Shown in pieces: positions 27,359 through 35,558 of a stretch of 64,000 nt of DNA. Positions within the stretch are counted from its first letter, which is position 1; every line of letters begins with the position of its first letter. Under the pieces are notes generated by a model. That model searched no databases. It was given only the letters and a program-made list of their open reading frames with translations, and was not told the origin of the DNA. The position numbers were made by a program, and so were the translations under genes. Source of the stretch: an uncultured Holophagaceae bacterium (GTDB lineage Bacteria; Acidobacteriota; Holophagae; Holophagales; Holophagaceae); assembly GCA_903884655.1 (NCBI GenBank), contig CAISFO010000011.1, positions 57,055-121,054 of the forward strand, read 5' to 3'.

Positions 27359-28426
27359 ATGGACATGATTGAGACGGCAGAGGTGGCCATCATCGGCGGC
27401 GGCATCGCCGGCCTCAGCCTCGCGTTCCATCTGGCCCAGGCAGGCCAGGCGGGCATCGTCCTGCTGGAGCGGGAGGACCAGGCTGGCAGCTACGCCAGCG
27501 GCCACAATGCCGCCGTTGCACGGGCCCTGACTGGACGCGACGAGCACACGGCCCTTGCGGTGGAAGGTCGGCGGCGCCTGGCCGAAGCCGGACTCCTGAC
27601 CGCCAGTGGCGGCCTGCTGGCCAGCGCCGGGCATGGTCACCTCGATGCCCTGGAAGCCGAAGCCACTCGGCATGGCGTGGAAGTCCAGCGCGGCGAAGGC
27701 ATCCCCTTGCCTGGCTTGAATGCCGCGGAGCACCTGGCCATCCCCGGCGATGGTGTCATCGATATCGCGGGCCTGCTGAACCACTGTGCCGAGGGAGCCC
27801 GGACCGGTGGAGCCGACCTGCGGTTCGGCTGCGCCCTGTCCGAGTTGCGGCCCACGGATTCGGGGTTCGACCTGGTCACGGACCGGGGGCCACTGCAGGC
27901 GAAGACCCTCGCCATCGCGGCCGGCGCCTGGGCCGAGGAACTGGGTGTACTGGCGGGGTCGCAGATTCCTTTCACGCCTCTGCGGCGCACCCTGGTGTGG
28001 AGTAGCGCACCCCATCCCCAGGACGAGCCCTGGGCCTGGTGGGTGGACCGCCCCTTCTACATGCGTCCGGAGAGTGGCGGCCTGCTCATGTGCCCCTGCG
28101 AAGAGGTCGAAGTGCCCCTGCCCTCCCGGGGGAAGCAGCCCGACACCGACGCCGCCGTGCTTGAAGGCCTCTACGCCAGCCTCCGTGAGCTGGCCCCCCA
28201 CCTGGCGGAACGCCCCATCACCCGCTACTGGACCGGCCTGCGGACCTTCTCGCCGGACCGCCGCTTCGTCCTCGGCTGGGATCCCTGGAATCCACGACTG
28301 TTCTGGTCCGCGGGCCTGGGTGGACATGGCATGACCAGTGCTCTGGCGGTGGGAGCCTTCGCTGCGGAACGGTTTCTCGGGCGCGGAGCAGAAGGAGCTC
28401 TGGATCCGGCTCGGTTCAAGCTCTGA
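27359..28426 (+). CDS. FAD-dependent amino-acid oxidase/dehydrogenase (DAO family)
   Basis: The 355-residue flavoenzyme oxidises an amine or amino acid to its imino acid, feeding electrons to O2 or another acceptor. The N-terminal FAD fingerprint is GGGIAGLSLAFHL (13-25), with an acidic residue at the end of strand 2 (LLEREDQAG). The C-terminal part has GGHGMTSALAVGAFAAERFL, typical of the DAO/glycine-oxidase family. AGGA lies 7 bases before the ATG; a second ATG at codon 3 is also possible. It is followed 54 bases later by an omega-amidase-like gene on the same strand. Confidence 0.85.
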   Translation: MDMIETAEVAIIGGGIAGLSLAFHLAQAGQAGIVLLEREDQAGSYASGHNAAVARALTGRDEHTALAVEGRRRLAEAGLLTASGGLLASAGHGHLDALEAEATRHGVEVQRGEGIPLPGLNAAEHLAIPGDGVIDIAGLLNHCAEGARTGGADLRFGCALSELRPTDSGFDLVTDRGPLQAKTLAIAAGAWAEELGVLAGSQIPFTPLRRTLVWSSAPHPQDEPWAWWVDRPFYMRPESGGLLMCPCEEVEVPLPSRGKQPDTDAAVLEGLYASLRELAPHLAERPITRYWTGLRTFSPDRRFVLGWDPWNPRLFWSAGLGGHGMTSALAVGAFAAERFLGRGAEGALDPARFKL

Positions 28427-28480
28427 ACATCCTGGCACCAGGAAAGACCCGAAAAGAGCCTGAAGCCTTAACATCGAAGC

Positions 28481-29275
28481 ATGCTCCCCACGACTCTTCG
28501 CGTTGCCCTCGTCCAGCAGGCCACCGTCTGGCAGGACCCGGCGGCGAACCTCGCCAAGGCCGGGGAGTTCGTCGCTCAGGCCGCCCGGTCTGGCGCCCGG
28601 GTGGTGGTGTTCCCTGAATTGTTCACCCTGGGTTTCACCATGGTCCCCGAACCCTTCGCAGAACCCATTCCCGGCCCCACGGTGGAAGCGATGGCCACGC
28701 TGTCCCGGGAGTTCGGCCTCTACCTCGTGGGCTCGGTGGTGGAGGCCCACGTGCCTCACCCCCGCAATGCCGCCTTCGTCACGGCACCGGATGGCTCGCT
28801 GGTGGCCACCTACCGCAAGCTCCACCCCTTCTCCTACGGCGAGGAGAACCTCCACTACAGCGGCGGGACCGACTGTCCCCTGTTCGCCGTGGACGGCATC
28901 CCCTGCGGTCTGCAGATCTGCTATGACCTGCGTTTCCCCGAGCCCTTCCGCGCCCTGGCAGCCAAAGGGGCCGAAGTGGTCTTCGTGCCCGCCAACTGGC
29001 CCGCACGGAGGATCTCGGCCTGGTCCACCCTGCTGGCCGCCCGGGCCATCGAGAACCAGATGGCCATCTGCGGCGTCAACCGCGTGGGGCGGGATCCGCA
29101 GCTGGATTACCCCGGCCGATCGGCCATCCACGATTGCTTCGGGGAGGTCATCGCCCTGGGGGATGCCGCCGAGGGAGTGGTGGTCGGGAATATCGATCTG
29201 GCTGCGCAGCGGGCCTGGCGGGAGCGGTTCCCGGCACTGAAGGACCGGCGACCGGATGTCTACCCCGGGCTGTGA
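28481..29275 (+). CDS. Carbon-nitrogen hydrolase, omega-amidase-like
   Basis: The 264-residue enzyme hydrolyses a carboxamide. The nitrilase-superfamily triad is complete: Glu46 (FPELF), Lys113 (YRKLHPF) and Cys147 (ICYDLRFPE). The motif context and length match omega-amidases such as YafV, which convert 2-oxoglutaramate or 2-oxosuccinamate to the 2-oxo acid and ammonia. The amino-acid oxidase just upstream could provide a related oxo-acid amide, so a joint scavenging pathway is plausible but not shown. Confidence 0.87.
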   Translation: MLPTTLRVALVQQATVWQDPAANLAKAGEFVAQAARSGARVVVFPELFTLGFTMVPEPFAEPIPGPTVEAMATLSREFGLYLVGSVVEAHVPHPRNAAFVTAPDGSLVATYRKLHPFSYGEENLHYSGGTDCPLFAVDGIPCGLQICYDLRFPEPFRALAAKGAEVVFVPANWPARRISAWSTLLAARAIENQMAICGVNRVGRDPQLDYPGRSAIHDCFGEVIALGDAAEGVVVGNIDLAAQRAWRERFPALKDRRPDVYPGL

Positions 29276-29320
29276 AGCGAAGCGGCTGGCGAACCCGCAA
29301 CGATCGACGGGCGATCCCGG

Positions 29321-30414
29321 CTAGCCAGAGGTTCCAGCCGCCGCGGCCTGGTCGCGCCACGTCTCCAGGAGAACGGCCGTGACGGTCAGCACCACGGGAC
29401 CGAGAATGAGGCCTGAAATCCCGAACACCATGAGCCCGCCGACCACGGAAAGAAAGGCGAGGAGTGTGTGCTGCTTCAGGCGGTTCCCGACCAGGATGGG
29501 CAGCAGCAGGTTGTCGATGCCACCCACGACCACCGCCCCCCAAACCGTCAGCAGGAGAGCTTTTCCCCAGCTGCCTTCCAGCAGCAGGAACAGGGCCGCA
29601 GGGACCCAGACGATGAAGGCACCCAGCACCGGCACCACAGCCAACAACCCCATGACCACGCCCCAGAGCAGGGGGGCCGGGAGGCCGAGCCACCAGAACA
29701 TCAGTCCCCCCAGGAATCCCTGCACGGCGGCCACGGCCAGGGTCCCGTAGACCGTGGCGAATACCGTATCTTCCACTTGGCGGAACAGGTGGTTCATTTC
29801 GGCAACGGAAAGGGGGGACAGGAACCGCAGTGATCTGAGTGCGGACTTCCGATCGCGCAGGAAATAGAACAACAGATAGTAGGTAAGGCAGAATCCGATC
29901 AGCTGGACCACGGAACCCTGCACGAGCATCCCAGCCTTGTTGGTCAGCCAGCTGGTCAGCGTCTGGACCGTGCCGGGCAGGTCGACCTGGCGCTCGACCC
30001 AACGGGCAACAGGCGCCAGCCGCGGCTGGGCCTCAAGGGTCCGCCGCCATTCACCGCTATCGACCTTTGTCTTGATGATGGCGGCCCCCTTTGCCGACTC
30101 CTGGAGCAGCCGCTGCCCCATGAAGGTGGTGGGCACCACCACGATCAGGGCGCCAGCAGCACCGAGCAACCCGCCGCCAGGTTGGCGCGCTGAAGCTTCG
30201 ACTCCAGCCAGCAGTGCAACGGCGCGAACAGGATGGCCAGCGCCATGGCCCAAGTGAGCGCGGGCAGGAACGGCAGGGCCATCCGGTAGCAGAGGTAGAT
30301 CCCGAAGACGATGGCCAGAATCAGGACCACCTTCTGAATCCGCCCAGATGAAACCCACCTACTGTTTCCTGGCTGGCCTTCCATCTCGGATTTCTGGTCG
30401 CACGTCGAGGGCAT
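29321..30414 (-). pseudogene. AI-2E/PerM-family transporter, frameshifted
   Basis: Two frames together encode one transporter of about 364 residues. The 5' part starts at the ATG at 30414 (AAGGA 5 bases upstream) and encodes a cytoplasmic tail and the first two membrane segments (KVVLILAIVFGIYLCYR), then ends at a stop at 30145-30147 after ANLAAGCSVLLAP. The 3' part, in another frame, continues exactly with ALIVVVPTTF and runs to 29321 with the rest of the family: a periplasmic domain, then further membrane segments ending with LILGPVVLTVTAVLLETW. One base appears lost at about 30148-30155, in a GC-rich run. It is either a real lesion or a sequencing error. The family exports AI-2 or acts as an ion antiporter. 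Confidence 0.8.
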
Positions 30415-30827
30415 CGCCATCCTTCTGGCCCAATCCATCGAATGGCTGACGCCTCATCAGCTCCGGGAGGGACTTCCAGCGGTGGGAGCTTCCTGACTGC
30501 GGACCCGCAGCTTCACCATGGCTGCATTTCGCGGATTTGGCCAGAAACCTGCGTCGCCCTTGCCGATGTCATTCAATTGCCGAGGAGCTCCGCTCGTGTC
30601 GGCCAGCTTTCGGCGACCTCGGAGTGCAGGTAGTCGAACCAGAAAAGTGCACGCTGATGGGATCGGAAAGGATCATGGTCCACCCCTGGGCGGTTCGGCC
30701 CCACGTGGCTCCGGCGCCTCGACTGGGTCAAGGCCTCCTCGTTCGCCAATGCCTCTGGCTGGCTCAGGGACGGGCCTGAACCTTCGTCCATGACCATTCC
30801 GCCAAGGTCAGCCCTTACAATCAAGTC
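30415..30827. other. Intergenic region with no convincing gene
   Basis: About 410 bases between the divergent AI-2E gene and the MFS gene. It should hold both promoters. Frames here are short, mutually overlapping and without ribosome-binding sites. No repeat or hairpin stands out. Confidence 0.5.
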
Positions 30828-32096
30828 ATGCCCCGCCTCCCGGACGCCCTGCGCGCGCTGCGCTACCGCAACTACCGCCTCTTCTTCTCCGGGCAGATGA
30901 TTTCGCTCATCGGGACCTGGATGCAGACGGTGGCCCAGTCCTGGCTGGTGTACCGGCTCACGGGGCAGGCCTCCATGCTGGGTGTGGTGGCCTTCGCGGG
31001 GCAGTTCCCCATTTTCGTGCTGTCCACCCTGGGTGGCATGGCATCGGACCGCATGCGGGCCCACACCCTCATCGTCATCACCCAGTCCGCCTCCCTGCTG
31101 CTGACCCTGGTGCTCGCCCTGCTCACCCTGGGTGGCCATGTCCACATCTGGCATGTGGTGGTCCTTTCGATGCTGCTGGGCGTGGTGAACGCCTTCGATA
31201 TCCCGGCCCGGCAGGTCTTCGTGGCCCAGACGGTGGAGCGGGGCGACCTCATGAACGCCATCGCCCTGAACTCCTCCATGTTCAACGGCGCCCGCATCAT
31301 CGGCCCGGCGGTGGCGGGCCTGCTGGTGGCCTCCGTGGGCGAAGGCTGGTGCTTCCTCATCAACAGCCTGAGCTACCTCGCCGTCATTGCCGGGCTCCTG
31401 GCCATGCGGCTGGATCCGGCCCACACCCGGCGTAGACCTGCCGGGGAGAGCCCCGTCCTGGAGGGCTTCCGCTTCATCCTCGGGGCCCATCCCATCCGCG
31501 ACCTGCTCCTGCTGATGGGCCTGATGAGTCTCATGGGCATGCCCTACTCGGTGCTCATGCCTCTGTTCGCGGACCAGATCCTCCATGGCGGCGCCAAGGC
31601 TCTGGGCGTCCTCATGGGCGTCTCCGGCATCGGCGCACTGGTGGGGGCTTTCAGTCTCGCCCTCCGGCGCAACGCGAAGGGGCTCGGGTGGTGGATTGCC
31701 GTCTGCGGCATGGGCTTCGGCGCCGCCCTCATCGCCTTCTCGCTGTCCCGCAGCTTCCCGCTGTCCGTCATGATCATGCTGCCCCTGGGCTACACCCTCA
31801 TGGTGCAGATGGCGTCCACCAACACGCTCATCCAGATGATGATCCCGGATGCCCTCCGGGGCCGGGTCATGGCGGTCTACTCGATGCTGTTCATCGGCAT
31901 GGCGCCCATCGGCGCCCTCATCGGAGGCAACCTGGCCCACCATATCGGCGCGCCCCTCACGGTGGCCCTGGGCGGTGGCGGCTGCCTGGCCGCGGGACTG
32001 CTCTTCGCCCTGCGGCTGCCGACCTGGAGGCAGGGCGCGCAGGTCCTGTACCGTTCGGAGGAGGCGACCCGGAACGCGGCTTCAAGCGGGCGATGA
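30828..32096 (+). CDS. MFS transporter, EntS-like drug/siderophore exporter family
   Basis: The 422-residue inner-membrane protein has about 12 hydrophobic segments and begins with ALRYRNYRLFFSGQMISLIGTWMQ, a hallmark of the MFS_3 (EntS-type) branch. The A-motif-like loop GGMASDRMRAHTL follows segment 2. The second half begins with HPIRDLLLLMGLMSLMG and has GRVMAVYSMLFIGMAPIGALIGG. Family members export siderophores or drugs; the substrate is unknown here and no synthesis genes are nearby. Confidence 0.88.
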   Translation: MPRLPDALRALRYRNYRLFFSGQMISLIGTWMQTVAQSWLVYRLTGQASMLGVVAFAGQFPIFVLSTLGGMASDRMRAHTLIVITQSASLLLTLVLALLTLGGHVHIWHVVVLSMLLGVVNAFDIPARQVFVAQTVERGDLMNAIALNSSMFNGARIIGPAVAGLLVASVGEGWCFLINSLSYLAVIAGLLAMRLDPAHTRRRPAGESPVLEGFRFILGAHPIRDLLLLMGLMSLMGMPYSVLMPLFADQILHGGAKALGVLMGVSGIGALVGAFSLALRRNAKGLGWWIAVCGMGFGAALIAFSLSRSFPLSVMIMLPLGYTLMVQMASTNTLIQMMIPDALRGRVMAVYSMLFIGMAPIGALIGGNLAHHIGAPLTVALGGGGCLAAGLLFALRLPTWRQGAQVLYRSEEATRNAASSGR

Positions 32097-32152
32097 CCGG
32101 TCGCAGGGATCGAACCTCTGGGAGCTGAAGGTGGGACCTGGCTCGAGCAGGC

Positions 32153-33241
32153 TCACTTGGGCGGATTCGCCGGGGCATCCCGCTTGTACCAGGAGGCCTG
32201 CCCGTAGACGGGCTTCACCTTCTGTTCGAGGGCCTCCAGCTGGGCGGCATTCAGCGGCACGAACTCCCGGGCGATGCGGAGGTTTTCCTCCAGTTGGGCG
32301 ATGTTGTCCACGCCGATGATGACGGTGCTCACGGGGTGGCTAAGGGTGTAGCGCATGGCCTCTTTCATGGTGAGGGTGCCGGGGCGGTCGTACTTCGCGG
32401 TGCCCCGCTGCTTCTCCGGGGGCGGTGGCGGGACACCTTCGAGAATGCGGCCCCGGGCGGGGATCTTCATGCCGATGATGCCCATCTCCTTCTCGACGGC
32501 CAGGGGCAGCAGGGTCTTCTTGAAGGGCAGGTGCCAAGTGTCGGCTGCATTGAAGGCCATGAGCACCGTGTCGAAGGGGAAGCGGCGGATGGCCTCGGCC
32601 AGGATGTCCGGGTCGGTGTGGCCGCTGAGGCCCAGGAAGCGCACCAGTTTCTGGTCCCGGGCCTTCTGGAAGGCCTCGAGCACCCCGCCCTTCGCGCAGA
32701 CAGCGTCCACATCCTGCAGGGTGCTCATGGCGTGCAGCTGCCAGAGGTCCACGTGGTCCGTCTGCAGCAGCTTCAGGGAGGTCTCCAGCAGACGCAGCGA
32801 GCCATCGGCCGTGCGGTCGTGGGTCTTGGTGGCGAGGAAGGCTTCCCGTCGCCGCCCCTTCATGACCTGGCCGAAGTACTGCTCACTCCAGCGGGCTTCG
32901 CCGCCATAGCGCGCGGAGGTGTCCAGGTAGTTCACGCCCAGGTCCAGGGCCCGCTCGATGATGGGGATGGCGATCTTTTCGTTCTCCGCCTTCTCGATGG
33001 CCGCCTGTCCGCCCAGGCTGAACAGTCCCACCAGGTGCCCCGTGCGGCCCAGGTTGCGGGTGGGCATGGCCGTGGCGGTCCTGGGGTTGAAAGGCATCAT
33101 CGAAGAAGGTTTCGGGACCAATGGCTCGCTGACTTCCGCGGCGCCGAGCCGGGTGGCGTCCAGCTGCGTGACCACCAGCCCGGTGGCCGTGGCGGCTCCA
33201 AGCTTGAACAGATCACGACGGGTCAGGCCAGTGTGATTCAC
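32153..33241 (-). CDS. Tat-exported aldo/keto reductase
   Basis: The 362-residue protein starts with a Tat signal, TRRDLFKLGAATATG (7-21), so it should fold in the cytoplasm and be exported. The aldo/keto reductase tetrad is intact: Asp107, Tyr112, Lys139 and His170 (LDTSARYGG, ATKTH, LWQLH). A loop with PPPPPEKQRG is an unusual insertion near residue 275. The normal cofactor is NADPH, which is odd for an exported enzyme; Tat-exported members are known in Acidobacteriota but their electron donors are unclear. Confidence 0.87.
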   Translation of the reverse strand: MNHTGLTRRDLFKLGAATATGLVVTQLDATRLGAAEVSEPLVPKPSSMMPFNPRTATAMPTRNLGRTGHLVGLFSLGGQAAIEKAENEKIAIPIIERALDLGVNYLDTSARYGGEARWSEQYFGQVMKGRRREAFLATKTHDRTADGSLRLLETSLKLLQTDHVDLWQLHAMSTLQDVDAVCAKGGVLEAFQKARDQKLVRFLGLSGHTDPDILAEAIRRFPFDTVLMAFNAADTWHLPFKKTLLPLAVEKEMGIIGMKIPARGRILEGVPPPPPEKQRGTAKYDRPGTLTMKEAMRYTLSHPVSTVIIGVDNIAQLEENLRIAREFVPLNAAQLEALEQKVKPVYGQASWYKRDAPANPPK

Positions 33242-33364
33242 GGCTTCCTCCAGGACTGAATGCCATCAGTATCGCCCGGACGGCCGACCGGGAAGCCGGC
33301 CCTCTGGATGCCCGTGAGCATCATGCTGACCCGGACGCCTTCCCGCGCCAGGCAGAGCACGGGC

Positions 33365-35434
33365 CTACTTCCCCAGGAGCTCGGCCACGAGGTGGTCGGC
33401 ATCCATGATCTTCCGCAGGCTCTCGAGGATGGCGCGGACATCGGTGGCCACAGCCCGCTTGGTGTCGGGGTCGTAGACGTAGTAGCCGCCCTGCCCTTCG
33501 TAGACGCTGTCGAAGTTGATGCCCACGAACTCACCCTTGGCATTCACCACGGGACTGCCGCTGTTGCCGCCGACGGTGTCGCAGGCGTAGATGAAGTTGA
33601 AAGGTGTGGCCAGCTCCAGCGATCCCTGCCGGTCCAGCCACCGCTGGGGCAGCGTCCAGGCGCCGCCTTCGGCCGCGGCGGCGTTGCCGCCCCAGCCCAG
33701 GTGCCGGTCGTACAGCCCCAGGAAGGTGGTGAAGGGCTGGGCCAGTGTCCCGGTGCCGTTGGCGTAGGTGGCCACGGGGCCGTACCCCAGCCGCAAGGTG
33801 AAGGTGGCATCGGGGTAGGCGCTCTTGCCGAAGGCCTTGAAGCGTGCCTCGGCGATGCGGCCGCCGTGCTCGCTGAACACGCTGGTGACATCGTCCTCCA
33901 TCTGCTTCCGGATCGCGCGGTTGAAGGGGTCCAGCTTCTGGGCCAGCAGGATCATGGAATCGGCGCTGGCTTCCAGGGCGGCCCTGCCCCCCTCGGCCAG
34001 CCCCCGCCGGACGGCGACATCGTCCAGCCGGGTGCCCGCTACCGCCGCCTTGGCCACTTCCTTGGGTGATAGCCCGCCCAGCACCGCCTTCACGAAGGGA
34101 TGCCCAGGCCCCAGGTCGTCCAGCGCCTCCTGCAGACTGACGGCCAGGAGGGCTTCCTCCACGGGCTTCTGCACAGGCCGGGGTGACAGCAGGCGATTCC
34201 GAGTGGCCTTGAGGTTGCCTTCGGAGAATTCGGTGAGCCGCTCTGCTGAGGGCTTTGCTTCCTCCCGCGCCAGGCGCACCAGCGTGAGGGCATGACCGAG
34301 GAGGGCCACCCTTCCAGCGCCGGTATGAGCGGCTTCCTGCCTCAGCTCCTTCTGGCGCGCCACGGCCCGGGCCACTTCCTCCCAGCTACCGCCCACCCGA
34401 GCCTGCAGTCCAGGATCCTTCGCCACGGCAGCTTTCAGCGTGGCCTCGGCCGCTTCCACCTGCTTCAGGTTTTCGGCTTTCGCCAGGCCCAGCAGCTGGC
34501 CGCTGAGGCGCTTGGCGCCGTTCTCCAGGCTGTAGATGGTTTCGGCGGCGATGCGCCGGGCCTCGGGCGACGTGGCCGACAGGGCCTGCAGGGCCGCCTT
34601 CTGGCGGGCAATGGTCCGCAACTGGGTCGGTATCCCGATGTCTCGCGCATAGGCCATCTGGGCCAGGGTCTGCAGCCGGAAGGTGGTGCCTGGGTGGCCC
34701 GAGATGAAGGTCAGCTCGCCCATGGCCACGCCCCTTGTCGAGAAGGGAAGGAAGGCCTCGGGCCGATAGGGCTGGTCATTCTCGTAGACCCGGTATAGCG
34801 AGAAGTCGAGATTGTGGCGGGGATATGTGTAGTTGTCGGCATCCCCGCCGAAGGCCGCCACCTGGAGTTCCGGGGCGGCCACCAGGCGCACGTCGGCGAA
34901 CTTGCGGTAGCGGTAGAGCCAGTATTCGCCGCCCTGGTACAGGGTGACCGGCTCGCAGGTGAGCCCTGTCTTTGCCTCCTCGCCTTTCCGGAGCTCCGCC
35001 AGGGCATTGCGCCGGGCGGTGAGGGCGTCCTTGTCCGCCATGCCGGGTTTCACCGTGGCATTCACCCGGGCGGTCACATCCTCTGTGGACACCAGCAGCA
35101 TCAGCTCGAGGCCAGGCACCTTGAGCTCCTGGTCGCGGCTGCCGGCGGTGAAGCCGTCCTTCACCAGGTCCATCGCGGCGGTGGACAGCTGGGCGATGTA
35201 GCCCCGCCCCACGTGGTGGTTGGTGACCACCAGCCCCTCCCGGCTCACGAAGGCGCCTGTGCCCCCGGGGAAGCGCAGCGTCGCCAACTGGAGCTTTTTC
35301 AGCCAGGCGGCGTCGAGGGCGACGCCGTACTTGGCCTGGATCTTCTGGACCGGAACATTGTCGAAGGTCCACATCCCCTCATCCGCCTGCAACGCGGGCA
35401 GGGCGAGCAGCAGGGTGAGGGCGGAGAGGCGCAT
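33365..35434 (-). CDS. S46-family dipeptidyl peptidase, copy 1
   Basis: The 689-residue exported serine peptidase removes dipeptides from peptide N-termini in the periplasm. Signal peptide residues 1-17 are followed at once by EGMWTFDN, the family N-terminus. The catalytic His lies in TNHHVGRGYI (about 73-74) and Ser625 in GGNSGSP. Ser643, 18 residues after the nucleophile (NFDS), occupies the S1 position that is Arg in acidic-specific DPP11 and Gly in DPP7, so its preference is not predicted. The ATG at 35434 has GGAG 7 bases upstream. It lies downstream of a second S46 gene, 124 bases away. Confidence 0.9.
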   Translation of the reverse strand: MRLSALTLLLALPALQADEGMWTFDNVPVQKIQAKYGVALDAAWLKKLQLATLRFPGGTGAFVSREGLVVTNHHVGRGYIAQLSTAAMDLVKDGFTAGSRDQELKVPGLELMLLVSTEDVTARVNATVKPGMADKDALTARRNALAELRKGEEAKTGLTCEPVTLYQGGEYWLYRYRKFADVRLVAAPELQVAAFGGDADNYTYPRHNLDFSLYRVYENDQPYRPEAFLPFSTRGVAMGELTFISGHPGTTFRLQTLAQMAYARDIGIPTQLRTIARQKAALQALSATSPEARRIAAETIYSLENGAKRLSGQLLGLAKAENLKQVEAAEATLKAAVAKDPGLQARVGGSWEEVARAVARQKELRQEAAHTGAGRVALLGHALTLVRLAREEAKPSAERLTEFSEGNLKATRNRLLSPRPVQKPVEEALLAVSLQEALDDLGPGHPFVKAVLGGLSPKEVAKAAVAGTRLDDVAVRRGLAEGGRAALEASADSMILLAQKLDPFNRAIRKQMEDDVTSVFSEHGGRIAEARFKAFGKSAYPDATFTLRLGYGPVATYANGTGTLAQPFTTFLGLYDRHLGWGGNAAAAEGGAWTLPQRWLDRQGSLELATPFNFIYACDTVGGNSGSPVVNAKGEFVGINFDSVYEGQGGYYVYDPDTKRAVATDVRAILESLRKIMDADHLVAELLGK

Positions 35435-35471
35435 GGGAGACTCCAGAGCCAGAACAGGAACCGGCTGATGG

Positions 35472-35542
35472 CGCAGATGACTCGGATGACCATCACACAC
35501 TGGACCTTGGTGGTTACATCTGCGAAAGCTGCGTCATCTGCG
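35472..35542. repeat. Inverted repeat between the two S46 genes
   Basis: CGCAGATGAC at 35472-35481 is repeated inverted as GTCATCTGCG at 35533-35542, with another ACATCTGCG at 35516-35524. It reads like the widespread dyad built on CGCAGATGACGCAGAT, and may be related to the palindrome at 23895. It lies between the two peptidase genes. Confidence 0.5.
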
Positions 35543-35558
35543 GTGGAACAACAATTCC

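Noticed and set aside
27269..29131. 620-codon minus-strand open frame over the oxidase and amidase genes
   Set aside because: Antisense of two clear enzymes; low-complexity composition.
29321..30358. AI-2E transporter as an intact gene starting at 30358
   Set aside because: Its first 60 residues are Gly/Arg/His-rich out-of-frame translation; the true N-terminus lies in another frame (30145-30414).
30573..31943. Minus-strand open frame over the MFS gene
   Set aside because: His/Gln-rich antisense of a membrane protein; no motif.
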